DNA from: Gymnodinialimonas phycosphaerae
Lineage (GTDB): Bacteria; Pseudomonadota; Alphaproteobacteria; Rhodobacterales; Rhodobacteraceae
Assembly: GCF_019195455.1 (NCBI RefSeq)
Contig: NZ_JAIMBW010000001.1
Location: forward strand, 3,810,001 to 3,874,000
Reading direction: 5' to 3'
Length of the DNA: 64,000 nt
The notes below the pieces were generated by a model. That model was not told the origin of the DNA and ran no database searches. It was given only the letters and a program-made list of their open reading frames with translations. Shown here in pieces: positions 18,414-27,732 of the stretch (position 1 is the stretch's first letter; each line of letters starts with the position of its first letter). The position numbers and the translations under genes are program-made.

Positions 18414-19268
18414 TTAACGGCCGTGGGTGCGGTCGTAGGGATTTGCGCCGGGCGGCTGATGTGTGGTCGTGTGGGCGGTGTCGAAGATTTCGACCAGCAG
18501 CGGGTAGCAGGGGGTCACGTCGCTTGAATGCTCGGCCCCGCAGTCGCCACCGGGGCAGGCAGAGAGCGCGCCGATCAGGTCGATTTCGGCGCGGAATTCA
18601 AACACGTCGCCGGGGCGGACGGGGGAGGCTTTCATGAAGTATTGCCCGGTGTCGCGGGTAAAGCCGGTGCACATGAAAACATTGAGGACATCGTGGATGA
18701 ACGGCTCGGCCTGGTCCAGCGGCAGGCCGGTTTCGTCGGCAAAGGCACGGGTCAGGTTGGAGTGGCAGCAATGGTGGTACTGTCCGCCGTCCGACAGAAG
18801 CGCGTGGGTGTAGGGATCACACCGGGTGCCGATCACGTCGTGGACCGCGCCGCCGTAGTCGTCGATGCCGTACCAATCGAGGCTGTCGTGGGTGACGGTG
18901 GCCATTGGGCGCAGGTGGGGCAGGTTGGACCAGAGGAAATCGCCCGTCGTCACATGGGTGCCGTGGAGCGCGCGGGTCTTGCCGGAGTAGAAATGCTCGG
19001 TGATGTCATGGGCGTTCCACAGGTTCAGATCGCCCACCTGGGGGCCTTCGATCGAGCGGATGCGCACGGTCTGGCCCGCACGGGCGGTAAAGGTGGCGGC
19101 ATCGCGGGCGTCGGCCTGAACGCCCACGATGGTTCCCGTGGGCGTGGCGGGCCCGAGGCCTTGCGGCGTTTGCAAGGTCTCGGGCGGATAGCAGACGACA
19201 GGAGGGATGCCGCGGCGCGCCTCGGTGTCAGGGGGCGGGGGCGTCAGCTTGGGGCGTCGGTTGGGCAT
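18414..19268 (-). CDS. DUF1989 / urea carboxylase-associated family protein
   Basis: A 284-residue protein of the DUF1989 family. Recognisable blocks are the AGQTVRIRSIEGPQVGDLNLWNA region, the GDFLWSNLPHLRPMATV region, a HHCCHSNL metal-like cluster and VLNVFMCTGF near the C-terminus, with GGDCG later; Cys and His here probably bind metal. Family members sit near urea carboxylase or amine catabolism genes; none is next to this copy. With ATG at 19268 it overlaps creD by 41 bp, so a shorter start cannot be excluded. Confidence 0.8.
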   Translation of the reverse strand: MPNRRPKLTPPPPDTEARRGIPPVVCYPPETLQTPQGLGPATPTGTIVGVQADARDAATFTARAGQTVRIRSIEGPQVGDLNLWNAHDITEHFYSGKTRALHGTHVTTGDFLWSNLPHLRPMATVTHDSLDWYGIDDYGGAVHDVIGTRCDPYTHALLSDGGQYHHCCHSNLTRAFADETGLPLDQAEPFIHDVLNVFMCTGFTRDTGQYFMKASPVRPGDVFEFRAEIDLIGALSACPGGDCGAEHSSDVTPCYPLLVEIFDTAHTTTHQPPGANPYDRTHGR

Positions 19269-20652
19269 CGAGTGCTTTCTTCTGTTGTGGTACGCCGTGG
19301 CGCGGCGTTCCCCACATCGTCTTGGCGGGGTCACGCGGCGGGCCGTACCAATCTTCGTTCCGTGTCATGAACATGGTCAACGCGAGCGCGAAGAATGCAA
19401 GAGTGGATCCGGCCAGCAGCGCATAATCCGCAGAGCGCAGGATCAGGTAGAGGACGCCGTAAGTCACCGCCAGCATGCATCCGAGGATCAACGACCGGTT
19501 CCCAAGCTTCAACCCCAGCGCCCCGAACAGTGTCAGCAGCAGCGTCGTGGCCCCGGCCGAGACGCCGTAGGCCGCGCCGAAGCCGATTTGTTCGGCGTAG
19601 GAAACCATCAGCAGCACGAACACGGACTGCGCCAACCCGATCAGGATATATTGCACCGGGTGAGTCGGGCGTTTGGTGGCGCCTTCGACCAGTAGGATCG
19701 TCAGGAAGGTCAGCGCGATGAAGAGGATGCCATAGCGCGCCGCGCGGTACGCCTTTTGGTAGAAATCATTGGGTTGGAAGAACTGTACACCGAATGCTGT
19801 TTGCTGGCGGGCCGTGGCGTCATAGTCCTGACGCGCGGCCTGGGGCAGCGTGCGGGCGAGGTGAGGGATCGACCAGGTGGCCGAGAAGCCCGCATCGGTG
19901 ATGGTACGGGTGTTGGGCAGGAAGGCGCCCTGAAAACTGGGGTGGGGCCAATCGGAGGTGAGTGTCACGTTAGACGCCCGCCCCACGGGCGTAACCTGCA
20001 GGTCGGCGGCGCCGTTGAACCCCAGCGACATGGTGTAGCCGTCGTGATCGCGCGGGTCCCCAAGGTCGGCGATGATGCCTGCGGTGCCGTCTGCGCGTGG
20101 TTCCAGCGGGATTGCGATGTTGCCTGCGCGCAGCGTCGCATCGCCGCGTAGCGCCCGGTTGGCCGAGACGGTGATTCGCAGTTGCGCCTGATCCCACAAG
20201 ATCTCTTCCTGGCCCGACAGCAGGTCATCGGCGGCGGCGAGGTCATAGGTCAGATCCATCGTCGCGAGGGCCTGGAACACGGGCACATCGAAGATGCCGC
20301 GGGATCGGATCTCGGTTTGCGTGTCGAGGGCGAGCGAGAAATCCTCGGGCAGCAGGTAGATTGGCGCGGCGCTGCGGATGCGGGTGACGGGGCGGTCTTC
20401 GACCCGAACCTCGCCGGTCTCGGGGTCGGTGACGTTCACGCGCTCGGTCAGGGTGACGGGGCCTTGCACGGGCAGGATCAGCATGGGGCCGGACAAAAGC
20501 TGTGCGCCGCCCCATTCCGCGCCGACGTCCTGCAACGTCCGCTCTGCCAGGCGGGCGCGGTCATCGACGACCAGCGACACGAAGAACACCGGGATATACA
20601 TCAGAACGGCCAAAAGGCCGACGATCAGGAAACGAGTGCCGAGGCTGCGCAT
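19228..20652 (-). CDS. creD: CreD-like inner-membrane protein
   Basis: A 474-residue protein with one N-terminal helix (about 8-28), a large periplasmic domain (30-300; SAAPIYLLPEDFSL, RGIFDVPVFQA) and five or six C-terminal helices (about 310-440). This is the CreD family, linked in enterobacteria to envelope integrity and the CreBC response. No creBC genes are nearby. ATG at 20652 has an AAAGGG ribosome site. The C-terminal tail overlaps the start of the DUF1989 gene. Confidence 0.85.
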   Translation of the reverse strand: MRSLGTRFLIVGLLAVLMYIPVFFVSLVVDDRARLAERTLQDVGAEWGGAQLLSGPMLILPVQGPVTLTERVNVTDPETGEVRVEDRPVTRIRSAAPIYLLPEDFSLALDTQTEIRSRGIFDVPVFQALATMDLTYDLAAADDLLSGQEEILWDQAQLRITVSANRALRGDATLRAGNIAIPLEPRADGTAGIIADLGDPRDHDGYTMSLGFNGAADLQVTPVGRASNVTLTSDWPHPSFQGAFLPNTRTITDAGFSATWSIPHLARTLPQAARQDYDATARQQTAFGVQFFQPNDFYQKAYRAARYGILFIALTFLTILLVEGATKRPTHPVQYILIGLAQSVFVLLMVSYAEQIGFGAAYGVSAGATTLLLTLFGALGLKLGNRSLILGCMLAVTYGVLYLILRSADYALLAGSTLAFFALALTMFMTRNEDWYGPPRDPAKTMWGTPRHGVPQQKKALDAQPTPQADAPAP

Positions 20653-20773
20653 GGAAATACCCTTTTTGCGAATGGTCCAGGCAAGGGTGGCCCGGGGTCG
20701 GCTTGCGGGCAACGGCGCAGATGTGCAGGTTTTCGGGTCTTTTTGCGCAGGCCTTCCCAGAGGCTAGGCCGCG

Positions 20774-21556
20774 CTAGGCGGGCGCGGTCCAGATGTTGCG
20801 CGTCGCCGAGGTATCGAAGTCAAAGCCGAAGCTATCGATGTCGTCGGCGTACCAATCCGCGATGTCCTGAATCGTCTTGGCGGTGTAGTGGCTTTTCTAA
20901 TCCTGCGACGCGTCGGTTCGGGTCGTGTTGCGTCTTTCCAATGGCTTGGCCAGATCGAAATAGGCCCGGGCCTCGTCGCCCCAGTGTTCTTGACGCAAGA
21001 GGTCGGCGGCGATGTTTCCGTCATCATCCACCACGTAATCGCGTTGCGGATACCAGCCCCGCACGGCGCGGTGCCAGAAGAACGGCTTGTTCCCGTCGGC
21101 GAAGCGGGTGTCGAGAAAGGCCTCGAAACTCATGACGCGGGCGCTGTCGAGGGAGTTGCCCTGTTGCGCGGCCATCTGCGCGAAGCGGTAGCGCGAAACG
21201 GTGCGCGCCCGGGGGTTGCGGATCACGGCGACCGGCGTCAGGCGGGCCGCCAACCACGGCTTCACATCTCGCAGGCGCGCGTGGGCGATGCCGTGATGCT
21301 TGTTCGCGTCACCCATCGTCTTGAGCAGGTCGCGCAGATAACGGCGATCGCGCAGGAACTGACGATGCACGCCGACCATTTTCCAACGCAACTCTCGCGT
21401 TCTGCGCATCGAGACGCCGGCGTTCTTGGGGATGTGGAGGAAAGGGTGGTCCGCCTTGCCCGAAGAGACCGCCGCCAGCGCCTGAATATCCCTTAGGGTG
21501 ATGAGTGAGGCGAACGCGGGTTTCGCCTTCGTCAGCGTGGTCGGGGGCTGTGGCAT
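20774..21556 (-). pseudogene. sulfotransferase-family gene interrupted by an in-frame amber codon
   Basis: The frame from ATG 21556 gives 219 residues with the sulfotransferase PAPS motifs: FLHIPKNAGVSM (5'-phosphate loop, residues 39-50) and VIRNPRARTVSRYRF (3'-phosphate loop). A TAG at 20897-20899 ends it. The same frame continues past the TAG for 40 sense codons to TAG at 20774, reading KSHYTAKTIQDIADWYADDI and then an aromatic SFGFDFDT block, which looks like a genuine C-terminus of this family. The full protein would be 260 residues. So this is a point-mutated gene, a sequencing error, or readthrough. A transfer of sulfate to carbohydrate is the usual family role. Confidence 0.75.
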
Positions 21557-21637
21557 GAGGGAAGGGATTCCCGAGTGGAAGGGCCCGATGGGAAAGGGGA
21601 TTGCGACCGAGATGCAGGGCGTGGCCGGGGCTAGGGC

Positions 21638-21659
21638 GCGCCAGCCGTTGGGCTGGCGC
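21638..21659 (-). terminator. hairpin after sdhB
   Basis: A perfect 9-bp GC-rich stem (GCGCCAGCC / GGCTGGCGC) with a GTTG loop, starting 7 bp past the sdhB stop. No U-run follows, so it may act as an mRNA-stabilising or weak termination hairpin. Confidence 0.6.
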
Positions 21660-21666
21660 CGGGCGC

Positions 21667-22461
21667 TTAATGCGTCCGTTCGACCATCATCTTCTTGATC
21701 GAGGCAATCGCCTTGGCCGGGTTCAGGCCCTTGGGGCAGGTCTTGGTGCAGTTCATGATCGTGTGGCAACGGTAGAGCTTGAAGGGGTCTTCCAGCTCGT
21801 CCAGACGCTCTCCGGTGGCCTCATCGCGGCTGTCGATGATCCAGCGGTAGGCGTGCAGAAGGGCGGCGGGCCCGAGGTAGCGGTCGCCGTTCCACCAATA
21901 AGACGGACAGGACGTGGAGCAGCAGGCGCACATGACGCATTCATAGAGACCGTCGAGTTTCTCACGATCGTCGATGCTTTGACGCCACTCTTTCTCGGGC
22001 CGGGAGGTCTTGGTTTCCAGCCATGGCATGATGGAGGCGTGTTGGGCGTAGAAATGCGTCAGGTCTGGGATCAGGTCCTTTACCACGGGCATGTGGGGCA
22101 GGGGGTAGATGGCGATATCGCCGTCGACTTCGTCCATGCCATAGATGCAGGCCAGCGTGTTGGTGCCCTTGGACTTCACGCCGCCGATGTTCATCGCGCA
22201 GGACCCGCAGATCCCTTCGCGGCAGGAACGGCGGAAGGTCAGGGTCGGATCGATCTCGTTCTTGATCTTGATCAGCGCGTCCAGAACCATCGGGCCGCAG
22301 GTGTCCATGTCGACCCAATAGGTGTCGATGGAGGGGTTCTTTCCGTCATCGGGGTTCCAGCGATAGATCTGGAATTTGCGCAGGTTGGTCGCGCCTTCGG
22401 GCTTCGGCCAGGTCTTGCCATGCGTGATGCGAGAGTTCTTGGGGAGGGCGAGTTCAACCAT
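21667..22461 (-). CDS. sdhB: succinate dehydrogenase iron-sulfur subunit
   Basis: Carries electrons from the flavin of SdhA to ubiquinone at the SdhCD anchor. The 264-residue protein has an N-terminal ferredoxin domain with Cys80, Cys85, Cys88 and Cys105 for the [2Fe-2S] centre, then [12 protein letters not shown] and [15 protein letters not shown] for the [4Fe-4S] and [3Fe-4S] centres. The loop between Cys88 and Cys105 is about five residues longer (GVKSKGT) than the usual 12-residue spacing. It is the last gene of the sdh operon and is separated from sdhA by three lipoprotein genes. Confidence 0.96.
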   Translation of the reverse strand: MVELALPKNSRITHGKTWPKPEGATNLRKFQIYRWNPDDGKNPSIDTYWVDMDTCGPMVLDALIKIKNEIDPTLTFRRSCREGICGSCAMNIGGVKSKGTNTLACIYGMDEVDGDIAIYPLPHMPVVKDLIPDLTHFYAQHASIMPWLETKTSRPEKEWRQSIDDREKLDGLYECVMCACCSTSCPSYWWNGDRYLGPAALLHAYRWIIDSRDEATGERLDELEDPFKLYRCHTIMNCTKTCPKGLNPAKAIASIKKMMVERTH

Positions 22462-22494
22462 GGGGGATGTCTCCTCGGGGGGTGTTCTGTTGTG

Positions 22495-22824
22495 TCATGT
22501 GCGGCCACTGGCCGTGATGCCGAAGGTCAGGCCGCCGCCGCGCGGGTTGGGCTGACCTGCCATGCGGCGGGCCACGCAATCGCGCAGCGCGTCTGCCTCG
22601 GATCTGGGGTTCAGGATGTCCGACGTGATGGTCACGCGGCCACTGGTGGACGGGCCACCGGTGCCGCCCGCGATGCCAATGTTGCCGGAAATGCCGTCGG
22701 CTTGCCGTGCCTCTTCCGCGCAGAGCCGTTCCGCCGTCGCCCGGGAGGGCGGCTGCGCCGGGCCACAGGCCGCGACACCTGCGAAGAGCGCTGGTGACAG
22801 CGCGAGGAGGGCCGAGAGGCGCAT
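22495..22824 (-). CDS. small lipoprotein within the sdh operon (third)
   Basis: Encodes 109 residues with a lipoprotein signal (lipobox VAAC, Cys20). The mature part has two further cysteines (RLCAEE, RDCVARR), suggesting one disulfide, and a Gly/Thr-rich centre. Its ATG overlaps the stop of the previous gene by one base (TGATG), so it is coupled. No family is recognised. Placement in the sdh operon suggests a link with complex II or the envelope, but nothing in the sequence proves it. Confidence 0.7.
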   Translation of the reverse strand: MRLSALLALSPALFAGVAACGPAQPPSRATAERLCAEEARQADGISGNIGIAGGTGGPSTSGRVTITSDILNPRSEADALRDCVARRMAGQPNPRGGGLTFGITASGRT

Positions 22825-23156
22825 CAGCCAAGCCCCCGGAAAAAGCCGTCGAAGTAGTTTCCGGCGGTGCATTGCAGGGTCGCGGGGCGCTGAAGGATCG
22901 TGCTGACGGTGTTTGACGCGGCCTCGGTGTTGCCCAGGGCAATGCCGCCCGCGATGGTCACGATCTCCTGCGCCGAGGCATTGTCGATCACGCAATTGGT
23001 AATCGGCGTGGCGTCCACGCCGGGAAAGCGGCTTTCGACCTCGGCATTCACGAAGGTTCGCGCCTGTTGTCGGGCCAGTTGGTCGGCCACGTCCTTAAAC
23101 CCCACGCAAGCGGTCAACGGCACGCAGGCAGCAAGGATCAGGGCGGCAGCCTTCAT
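22824..23156 (-). CDS. small lipoprotein within the sdh operon (second)
   Basis: Encodes 110 residues with a lipoprotein signal peptide (lipobox LTAC, Cys17). The mature chain is helical in the first half (DVADQLARQQARTFVNAEVE) and has two other Cys (TNCVID, LQCTAG). It overlaps the preceding lipoprotein by 4 bp (ATGA) and the next by one base. Unknown function. All three lipoproteins share the pattern of one lipid Cys plus two Cys. Confidence 0.7.
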   Translation of the reverse strand: MKAAALILAACVPLTACVGFKDVADQLARQQARTFVNAEVESRFPGVDATPITNCVIDNASAQEIVTIAGGIALGNTEAASNTVSTILQRPATLQCTAGNYFDGFFRGLG

Positions 23157-23341
23157 CCAGAGGCCCCAACGCAGATTGCCGTGCCCGACTGGATCGGGCC
23201 AAAGCCGTCCACGCAGCCGCGACCCAGCGGCGGTGCGTAGGTTTGCGGGACGATTACGGTCTCATCGCTGTTGAATAGGTTGCAGCCCGAGACGCTGGTC
23301 ACCGCCAGCAAAAAGCCCGCAGTTAGAATCATGCGTTTCAT
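23153..23341 (-). CDS. small lipoprotein within the sdh operon (first)
   Basis: Encodes 62 residues: signal peptide with lipobox VSGC (Cys20) and a 43-residue mature chain with two cysteines (GRGCVDG, AICVGA). It starts one base after the sdhA stop and overlaps the next gene by 4 bp, so it is translated with sdhA. No homologue is recognised by eye. Confidence 0.68.
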   Translation of the reverse strand: MKRMILTAGFLLAVTSVSGCNLFNSDETVIVPQTYAPPLGRGCVDGFGPIQSGTAICVGASG

Positions 23342-23342
23342 A

Positions 23343-25163
23343 TCAATACACCCGTGCCTTTGGCTTGATCTTGTCCATGTCGATCCCGCCCTCGTTATGG
23401 CCGATCAGCGGGCTGAGGCCCACGGCGCGATAATCCAGGTCCACCTTGTTGCCATCGACCGTCGCCAGCGAATGCTTGCGCCAGTTCTTGTCGTCGCGGT
23501 CGGGATAATCCTCGTGGGCATGGGCGCCCCGGGATTCCTTGCGCGCTTCGGCCCCGGCGATCGTCGCCAAGGCGTTGGGCATCAGGTTGGTCAGCTCCAG
23601 CGTTTCCATCAGGTCCGAGTTCCAGATCATCGACCGGTCCGTGACGGCGATATCGTCCATCTTGCCCGCGACGGAGGTCATCTTCTCCAGCCCTTCGGCC
23701 AGCGTCTTGTCGGTGCGGAACACGGCAGCGTCGGCCTGCATGGTCTTCTGCATTTCCAGGCGCAACTCGGCCGTGGAGAGACTGCCCGAGGCATGGCGCA
23801 CGTCGTCAAAGCGTGCCAGCGCCTTGTCGATCTGGCTTTGCGGCACATCGGGGTTGGTCTCGTTCGGGTCCACGATCTCGCCCGCCTTGATGGCGGCCGC
23901 GCGGCCAAAGACCACCAGGTCGATCAAGGAGTTGGAGCCCAGGCGGTTCGCCCCGTGGACAGAGGCACACCCGGCCTCGCCCACGGCCATGAGGCCCGGA
24001 ACGATGCGGTTTGGGTCTTTCTCGGTGGGGTTCAGTACCTCGCCCAGGTAGTTCGTGGGGATGCCGCCCATGTTGTAATGCACCGTGGGCAGAACCGGGA
24101 TCGGTTCCTTCGTCAGGTCGACGCCTGCGAAGATGCGCGCGCTCTCGGAAATACCCGGCAGGCGCAGGTCCAGCGTTTCCTTGGGCAGGTGGTTGAGGTG
24201 CAGGTGAATATGATCCTTCTGCTCGCCCACGCCGCGGCCTTCGCGGATCTCCATCGTCATGCAGCGCGAAACCACGTCGCGTGACGCCAGATCCTTGTAG
24301 GTGGGCGCGTAGCGTTCCATGAACCGCTCACCTTCGGAGTTGGTCAGGTAGCCGCCTTCGCCCCGCGCGCCCTCGGTGATCAGGCAACCCGCGCCGTAGA
24401 TGCCGGTGGGGTGGAACTGCACGAACTCCATATCCTGAAGCGGCAGCCCTGCGCGCGCGACCATGCCACCGCCGTCGCCGGTGCAGGTGTGGGCCGAGGT
24501 GGCGGAGAAATAGGCGCGGCCATAGCCGCCTGTCGCCAGAACGCACATCTTGGAATGGAAGACATGCATCGTGCCGTCGTCCAGCTTCCACGCGACGACG
24601 CCGACGCATTGGCCTTCATCGTTCATCAGAAGGTCAGTCGCGAAGTACTCGATGAAGAATTCCGCGTCGTTCTTGAGCGACTGGCCATAGAGCGTGTGCA
24701 GGATCGCGTGACCGGTCCGGTCGGCGGCGGCACAGGTGCGTTGCACGGGGGGGCCTTCGCCGAATTCGGTGGTATGGCCACCGAAGGGGCGCTGGTAGAT
24801 CTTGCCCTCTTCGGTGCGAGAGAACGGCACGCCGTAGTGCTCCAGCTCATAGACCGCCTTGGGCGCTTCGCGCGCGAGGTATTCCATCGCGTCCGTGTCG
24901 CCCAACCAGTCCGAGCCCTTCACGGTGTCATACATGTGCCAGTGCCAGTGGTCCGGCCCCATGTTGCCAAGGCTGGCGGCGATGCCGCCTTGGGCTGCCA
25001 CAGTGTGCGAGCGGGTCGGGAACACCTTGGAGATGCAGGCTGTCTTCAGGCCCTGCTCGGCCATGCCAAGCGTTGCACGCAGGCCCGATCCGCCCGCGCC
25101 TACGACGACAACGTCATAGGTGTGGTGGGTCAAGGCATAGGCGGGAGAGGTCGTATCTTTCAT
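23343..25163 (-). CDS. sdhA: succinate dehydrogenase flavoprotein subunit
   Basis: Oxidises succinate to fumarate using covalently bound FAD on the cytoplasmic side of complex II. The 606-residue chain shows the dinucleotide fold [11 protein letters not shown] (20-30), the FAD-linked His53 in [10 protein letters not shown], the FGGHTTEFG and FHPTG substrate-site blocks, the active-site Arg region [11 protein letters not shown] and the C-terminal [14 protein letters not shown]. It follows sdhD by 10 bp and precedes the first lipoprotein by one base. Confidence 0.97.
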   Translation of the reverse strand: MKDTTSPAYALTHHTYDVVVVGAGGSGLRATLGMAEQGLKTACISKVFPTRSHTVAAQGGIAASLGNMGPDHWHWHMYDTVKGSDWLGDTDAMEYLAREAPKAVYELEHYGVPFSRTEEGKIYQRPFGGHTTEFGEGPPVQRTCAAADRTGHAILHTLYGQSLKNDAEFFIEYFATDLLMNDEGQCVGVVAWKLDDGTMHVFHSKMCVLATGGYGRAYFSATSAHTCTGDGGGMVARAGLPLQDMEFVQFHPTGIYGAGCLITEGARGEGGYLTNSEGERFMERYAPTYKDLASRDVVSRCMTMEIREGRGVGEQKDHIHLHLNHLPKETLDLRLPGISESARIFAGVDLTKEPIPVLPTVHYNMGGIPTNYLGEVLNPTEKDPNRIVPGLMAVGEAGCASVHGANRLGSNSLIDLVVFGRAAAIKAGEIVDPNETNPDVPQSQIDKALARFDDVRHASGSLSTAELRLEMQKTMQADAAVFRTDKTLAEGLEKMTSVAGKMDDIAVTDRSMIWNSDLMETLELTNLMPNALATIAGAEARKESRGAHAHEDYPDRDDKNWRKHSLATVDGNKVDLDYRAVGLSPLIGHNEGGIDMDKIKPKARVY

Positions 25164-25173
25164 CGTCAGCTCC

Positions 25174-25545
25174 TCAAAGCGCGATTTGCATCAGGGCCAC
25201 AAGGCCGCCAGCGGCCAGCCCGTAACAGATGATTGTGGTCGCGATGATCGAGACCTTCTTGGTCAGCCCGTGGGTGTAGTCTTCCAGCAGGGTCTGCATC
25301 CCGTAACGTAGGTGGTGGGCGCCAACGACAAGGTAGGCCGCGACAATCAGCGCAGGCACCGGCTTGCCAAGGGTGGCGATGACGTCTGCATGCTCGGACC
25401 CAAGGGCGGACCCGATGATGCCCAGAAAGAACGGCGTCAGGATCAGAAGCGCCACGGAGGTGACGGTCATCGTCCAATGCTGCGCAGTGCCGCCATGGGC
25501 GGAGCCGAGGCCGGAAACACGTTTGCGGTCGGTAAGATATGCCAT
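25174..25545 (-). CDS. sdhD: succinate dehydrogenase membrane anchor subunit
   Basis: A 123-residue protein with three transmembrane helices (about 26-48, 62-82, 95-118). The second helix carries [16 protein letters not shown], with the His expected to bind haem b and the Tyr/Asp near the quinone site. It anchors SdhAB with SdhC. It lies between sdhC (10-bp gap) and sdhA (10-bp gap). Confidence 0.92.
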   Translation of the reverse strand: MAYLTDRKRVSGLGSAHGGTAQHWTMTVTSVALLILTPFFLGIIGSALGSEHADVIATLGKPVPALIVAAYLVVGAHHLRYGMQTLLEDYTHGLTKKVSIIATTIICYGLAAGGLVALMQIAL

Positions 25546-25555
25546 GTTATGCCCC

Positions 25556-25939
25556 TTAAATCGCGATGAGCGTGAGGAAGGTGAGCGCGACAGAGCCGAT
25601 CAGCATGCCCCAACCCATCTTGTCAGACGTCTCGACATCCAGGCCGTAGCCCGCGTCCCACACCAGATGCCGCACACCGCCAAGCGCGTGATACCAGAGC
25701 CCAAGGACACTGAGCGACATGACGATATCGCCAAGGAAGCTGGTCACCCAGCCGTCTACCGTGGCGAAGTACTCTGGCCCCGAAGCCGCCACCATCAGCC
25801 ACCAGACCACAAGGATGCCCGAGACCAGCATGGCGTTGCCGGTGATCCGCACGAGGATCGAGGTGATGGAGTTCAGCTGCGGTTTGTAGATCGTCAGATG
25901 AGGTGAAAGCGGACGATTGCCGCGGTTGACGTCTGCCAT
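25556..25939 (-). CDS. sdhC: succinate dehydrogenase cytochrome b556 subunit
   Basis: A 127-residue, three-helix subunit with the N-terminal signature RPLSPHLTIYKPQ and the haem-ligand block WYHALGGVRHLVWD. It is the first gene of the sdh operon; AGGGGA lies about 9 bases before the ATG. The paired TGTGATCACA palindromes lie 144-174 bp upstream. Confidence 0.94.
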   Translation of the reverse strand: MADVNRGNRPLSPHLTIYKPQLNSITSILVRITGNAMLVSGILVVWWLMVAASGPEYFATVDGWVTSFLGDIVMSLSVLGLWYHALGGVRHLVWDAGYGLDVETSDKMGWGMLIGSVALTFLTLIAI

Positions 25940-26082
25940 GGCGACGGTTCCCCTTAAGTGTGTGCCGTGTCTAGCTAGTGCCAGTCGTTGACGTAGGAAT
26001 AAGGGGATTTGCCGGTGTAGTCACGCGTTAGGGGGGTAAAATTGAAAGCAAGTGTGGGGCTTAACGCCGCAGAATGGGGTAG

Positions 26083-26113
26083 TGTGATCACAGGTAAAGC
26101 AGGTGTGATCACA
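26083..26113. promoter_or_regulatory. paired TGTGATCACA operators upstream of sdhC
   Basis: Two identical perfect 10-bp palindromes TGTGATCACA at 26083-26092 and 26104-26113, 21 bp apart from start to start (two helical turns). They lie in the roughly 230 bp between sdhC and the DoxX gene stop. An identical pair with identical spacing lies upstream of sucC. Confidence 0.7.
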
Positions 26114-26170
26114 AGTTAAGGAGGCCCAGGCTTTTGACCCGGGCGCCCTTGGGGTCGCAGGACCCGTGAA

Positions 26171-26596
26171 TCAGATGCGATTCCCACGCGCGATGAACCA
26201 TGCGCCCAAGAACAGGACGACGGTGTGGAACTCCATGCCGCCGAAGGGGTGGCTTTCAGAGGGGAGGGCGCTCCACTGGCCCCAATGGACCAAAGCGATT
26301 GCGCCGATCATGATGGCCGCGATGATCGCGCCGCCTGCACGAGTCGACAGATCACCCAATGTGGTGCGCAGCGCGCCACCGGCGATCAAGGCGATGCCCG
26401 CAAGCACCTCGGTCACGGCCACGAGGGTCCAGAGCCACAGAGGAAGGCCCATGAATGCCGCGCCCGCTTCCAGCGCGGGAAGCTTGTCGATGCCATGATA
26501 AAGGAACACCCCTGCGACGGGCAGGCGCAGAAGCCAGTGGGTTTGCGCCAACCAGTCAGAGGAGGAGGCGGTGGTGTTGGTGGTCAGGGTTGCCAT
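26171..26596 (-). CDS. DoxX family membrane protein
   Basis: A 141-residue protein with four predicted helices (about 22-38, 50-75, 83-105, 118-137) and the DoxX-type beginning LLRLPVAGVFLYHGIDKL. Family members are small membrane proteins, some linked to quinone or redox stress. ATG at 26596 has a good CGGAGA site; the longer start 21 bases upstream overlaps it. It is single, between the sdh operon and the mesaconyl-CoA hydratase unit. Confidence 0.82.
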   Translation of the reverse strand: MATLTTNTTASSSDWLAQTHWLLRLPVAGVFLYHGIDKLPALEAGAAFMGLPLWLWTLVAVTEVLAGIALIAGGALRTTLGDLSTRAGGAIIAAIMIGAIALVHWGQWSALPSESHPFGGMEFHTVVLFLGAWFIARGNRI

Positions 26597-26697
26597 GATG
26601 ATGTCTCCGGCGATCAATGTTTCGATGCCGGGGACATAGCGACGCGCAGAAGTTCATGCAAAGCGCAGTTTGTGTGCATATTTGCAGATTTGTAGAC

Positions 26698-27732
26698 TCA
26701 GGTCGGGAGGAACGCCCAGTAGTCCAGATCCAGCAGCACCTCGGGGAGGTATTTGCCATCCTCGCCCCGCAACGCTCCGGCCTCGCCTTTGGTGGCCACG
26801 AGCCGCAAGCGCAGGGCGCCGACGTGGGGGTTGGAGGTGGGGGCCGTGTCAAGGACCTCGGACCAAGCGCGGATTGTGTCGCCGGCCATCGCCGGGTTGG
26901 CGTGGGCGCCTGCGTTGATCGCTGCCAGAAGTTGCGCGTTGGCGAGGCCATTGAACGACAGGGCACGGGCAAGCGAGATGATGTGGCCGCCGTAGATCAG
27001 GCGCTTGCCGTCGGGCCGCGCAGTGACGTCGAAATGGACTTTCGCCGTGTTCTGCCACAGGCGGGTGGCCATCATATGTTCGGGGTCGGTGAGGGTGACG
27101 CCATCGACGTGGTCGATGATCTCGCCCACGGTGTAATCTCCGTGGCGATGCGGCTCTCCGGCGAGGGCGAAATCGTAGGCGGACCAGTCCAGATCCTCGG
27201 GGATGTGCAGCGCGTCGGCGGGGACGACTTTGGCGAGGTCCGGCACGACGGGCGTGGGCGCAGGGGCGGCGGCGTCGCGTTTGCGGACCATGACCCAGCG
27301 CACGTATTCGAGTACCGGAATGTCGCTGTGGACGATGCCCGTCGTGCGAACCCAGACGATACCGGTCTTGCCGTTGGAATTTTCTTTCAGGCCAATGACT
27401 TCGGATGTGGCAGAGATGGTATCCCCCGCTTCGATCCGTTCCAGGAAACGCCCCTCGGCGTAGCCCAGGTTGGCGACCGCGTTGAGGGAGATATCGGGCA
27501 CGGTCTTGCCAAAGACAGTGTGGAACGTGATCAGATCATCAAGTTTCGGAATCTGGATCACCGCGCCGGGCGAGGCGAACTCGGTGGAGGAGTGCATCGC
27601 AAACCGGGGGCCGTAAAGCGCCTGATACATGGCCACATCGCCTTGGGTCACGGTGCGGGGCGTGGCGTGGCGCAGGATCTGGCCGACGCGATAATCCTCG
27701 AAGAAGTAGCCGGCGTTGGTTTTAGAGGTCAT
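26698..27732 (-). CDS. mch: mesaconyl-CoA hydratase (beta-methylmalyl-CoA dehydratase)
   Basis: Hydrates mesaconyl-C1-CoA to beta-methylmalyl-CoA in the ethylmalonyl-CoA pathway. The 344-residue protein has two hot-dog (MaoC-like) domains: the first with FFEDYRVGQILRH and TVTQGDVAMYQALYG, the second with LIYGGHIISLARALSFNG. Length and the first block fit Mch rather than shorter MaoC proteins. Last gene of a minus-strand operon after DUF1737, NnrU and the malyl-CoA thioesterase; overlaps the DUF1737 gene by 4 bp. Confidence 0.9.
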   Translation of the reverse strand: MTSKTNAGYFFEDYRVGQILRHATPRTVTQGDVAMYQALYGPRFAMHSSTEFASPGAVIQIPKLDDLITFHTVFGKTVPDISLNAVANLGYAEGRFLERIEAGDTISATSEVIGLKENSNGKTGIVWVRTTGIVHSDIPVLEYVRWVMVRKRDAAAPAPTPVVPDLAKVVPADALHIPEDLDWSAYDFALAGEPHRHGDYTVGEIIDHVDGVTLTDPEHMMATRLWQNTAKVHFDVTARPDGKRLIYGGHIISLARALSFNGLANAQLLAAINAGAHANPAMAGDTIRAWSEVLDTAPTSNPHVGALRLRLVATKGEAGALRGEDGKYLPEVLLDLDYWAFLPT

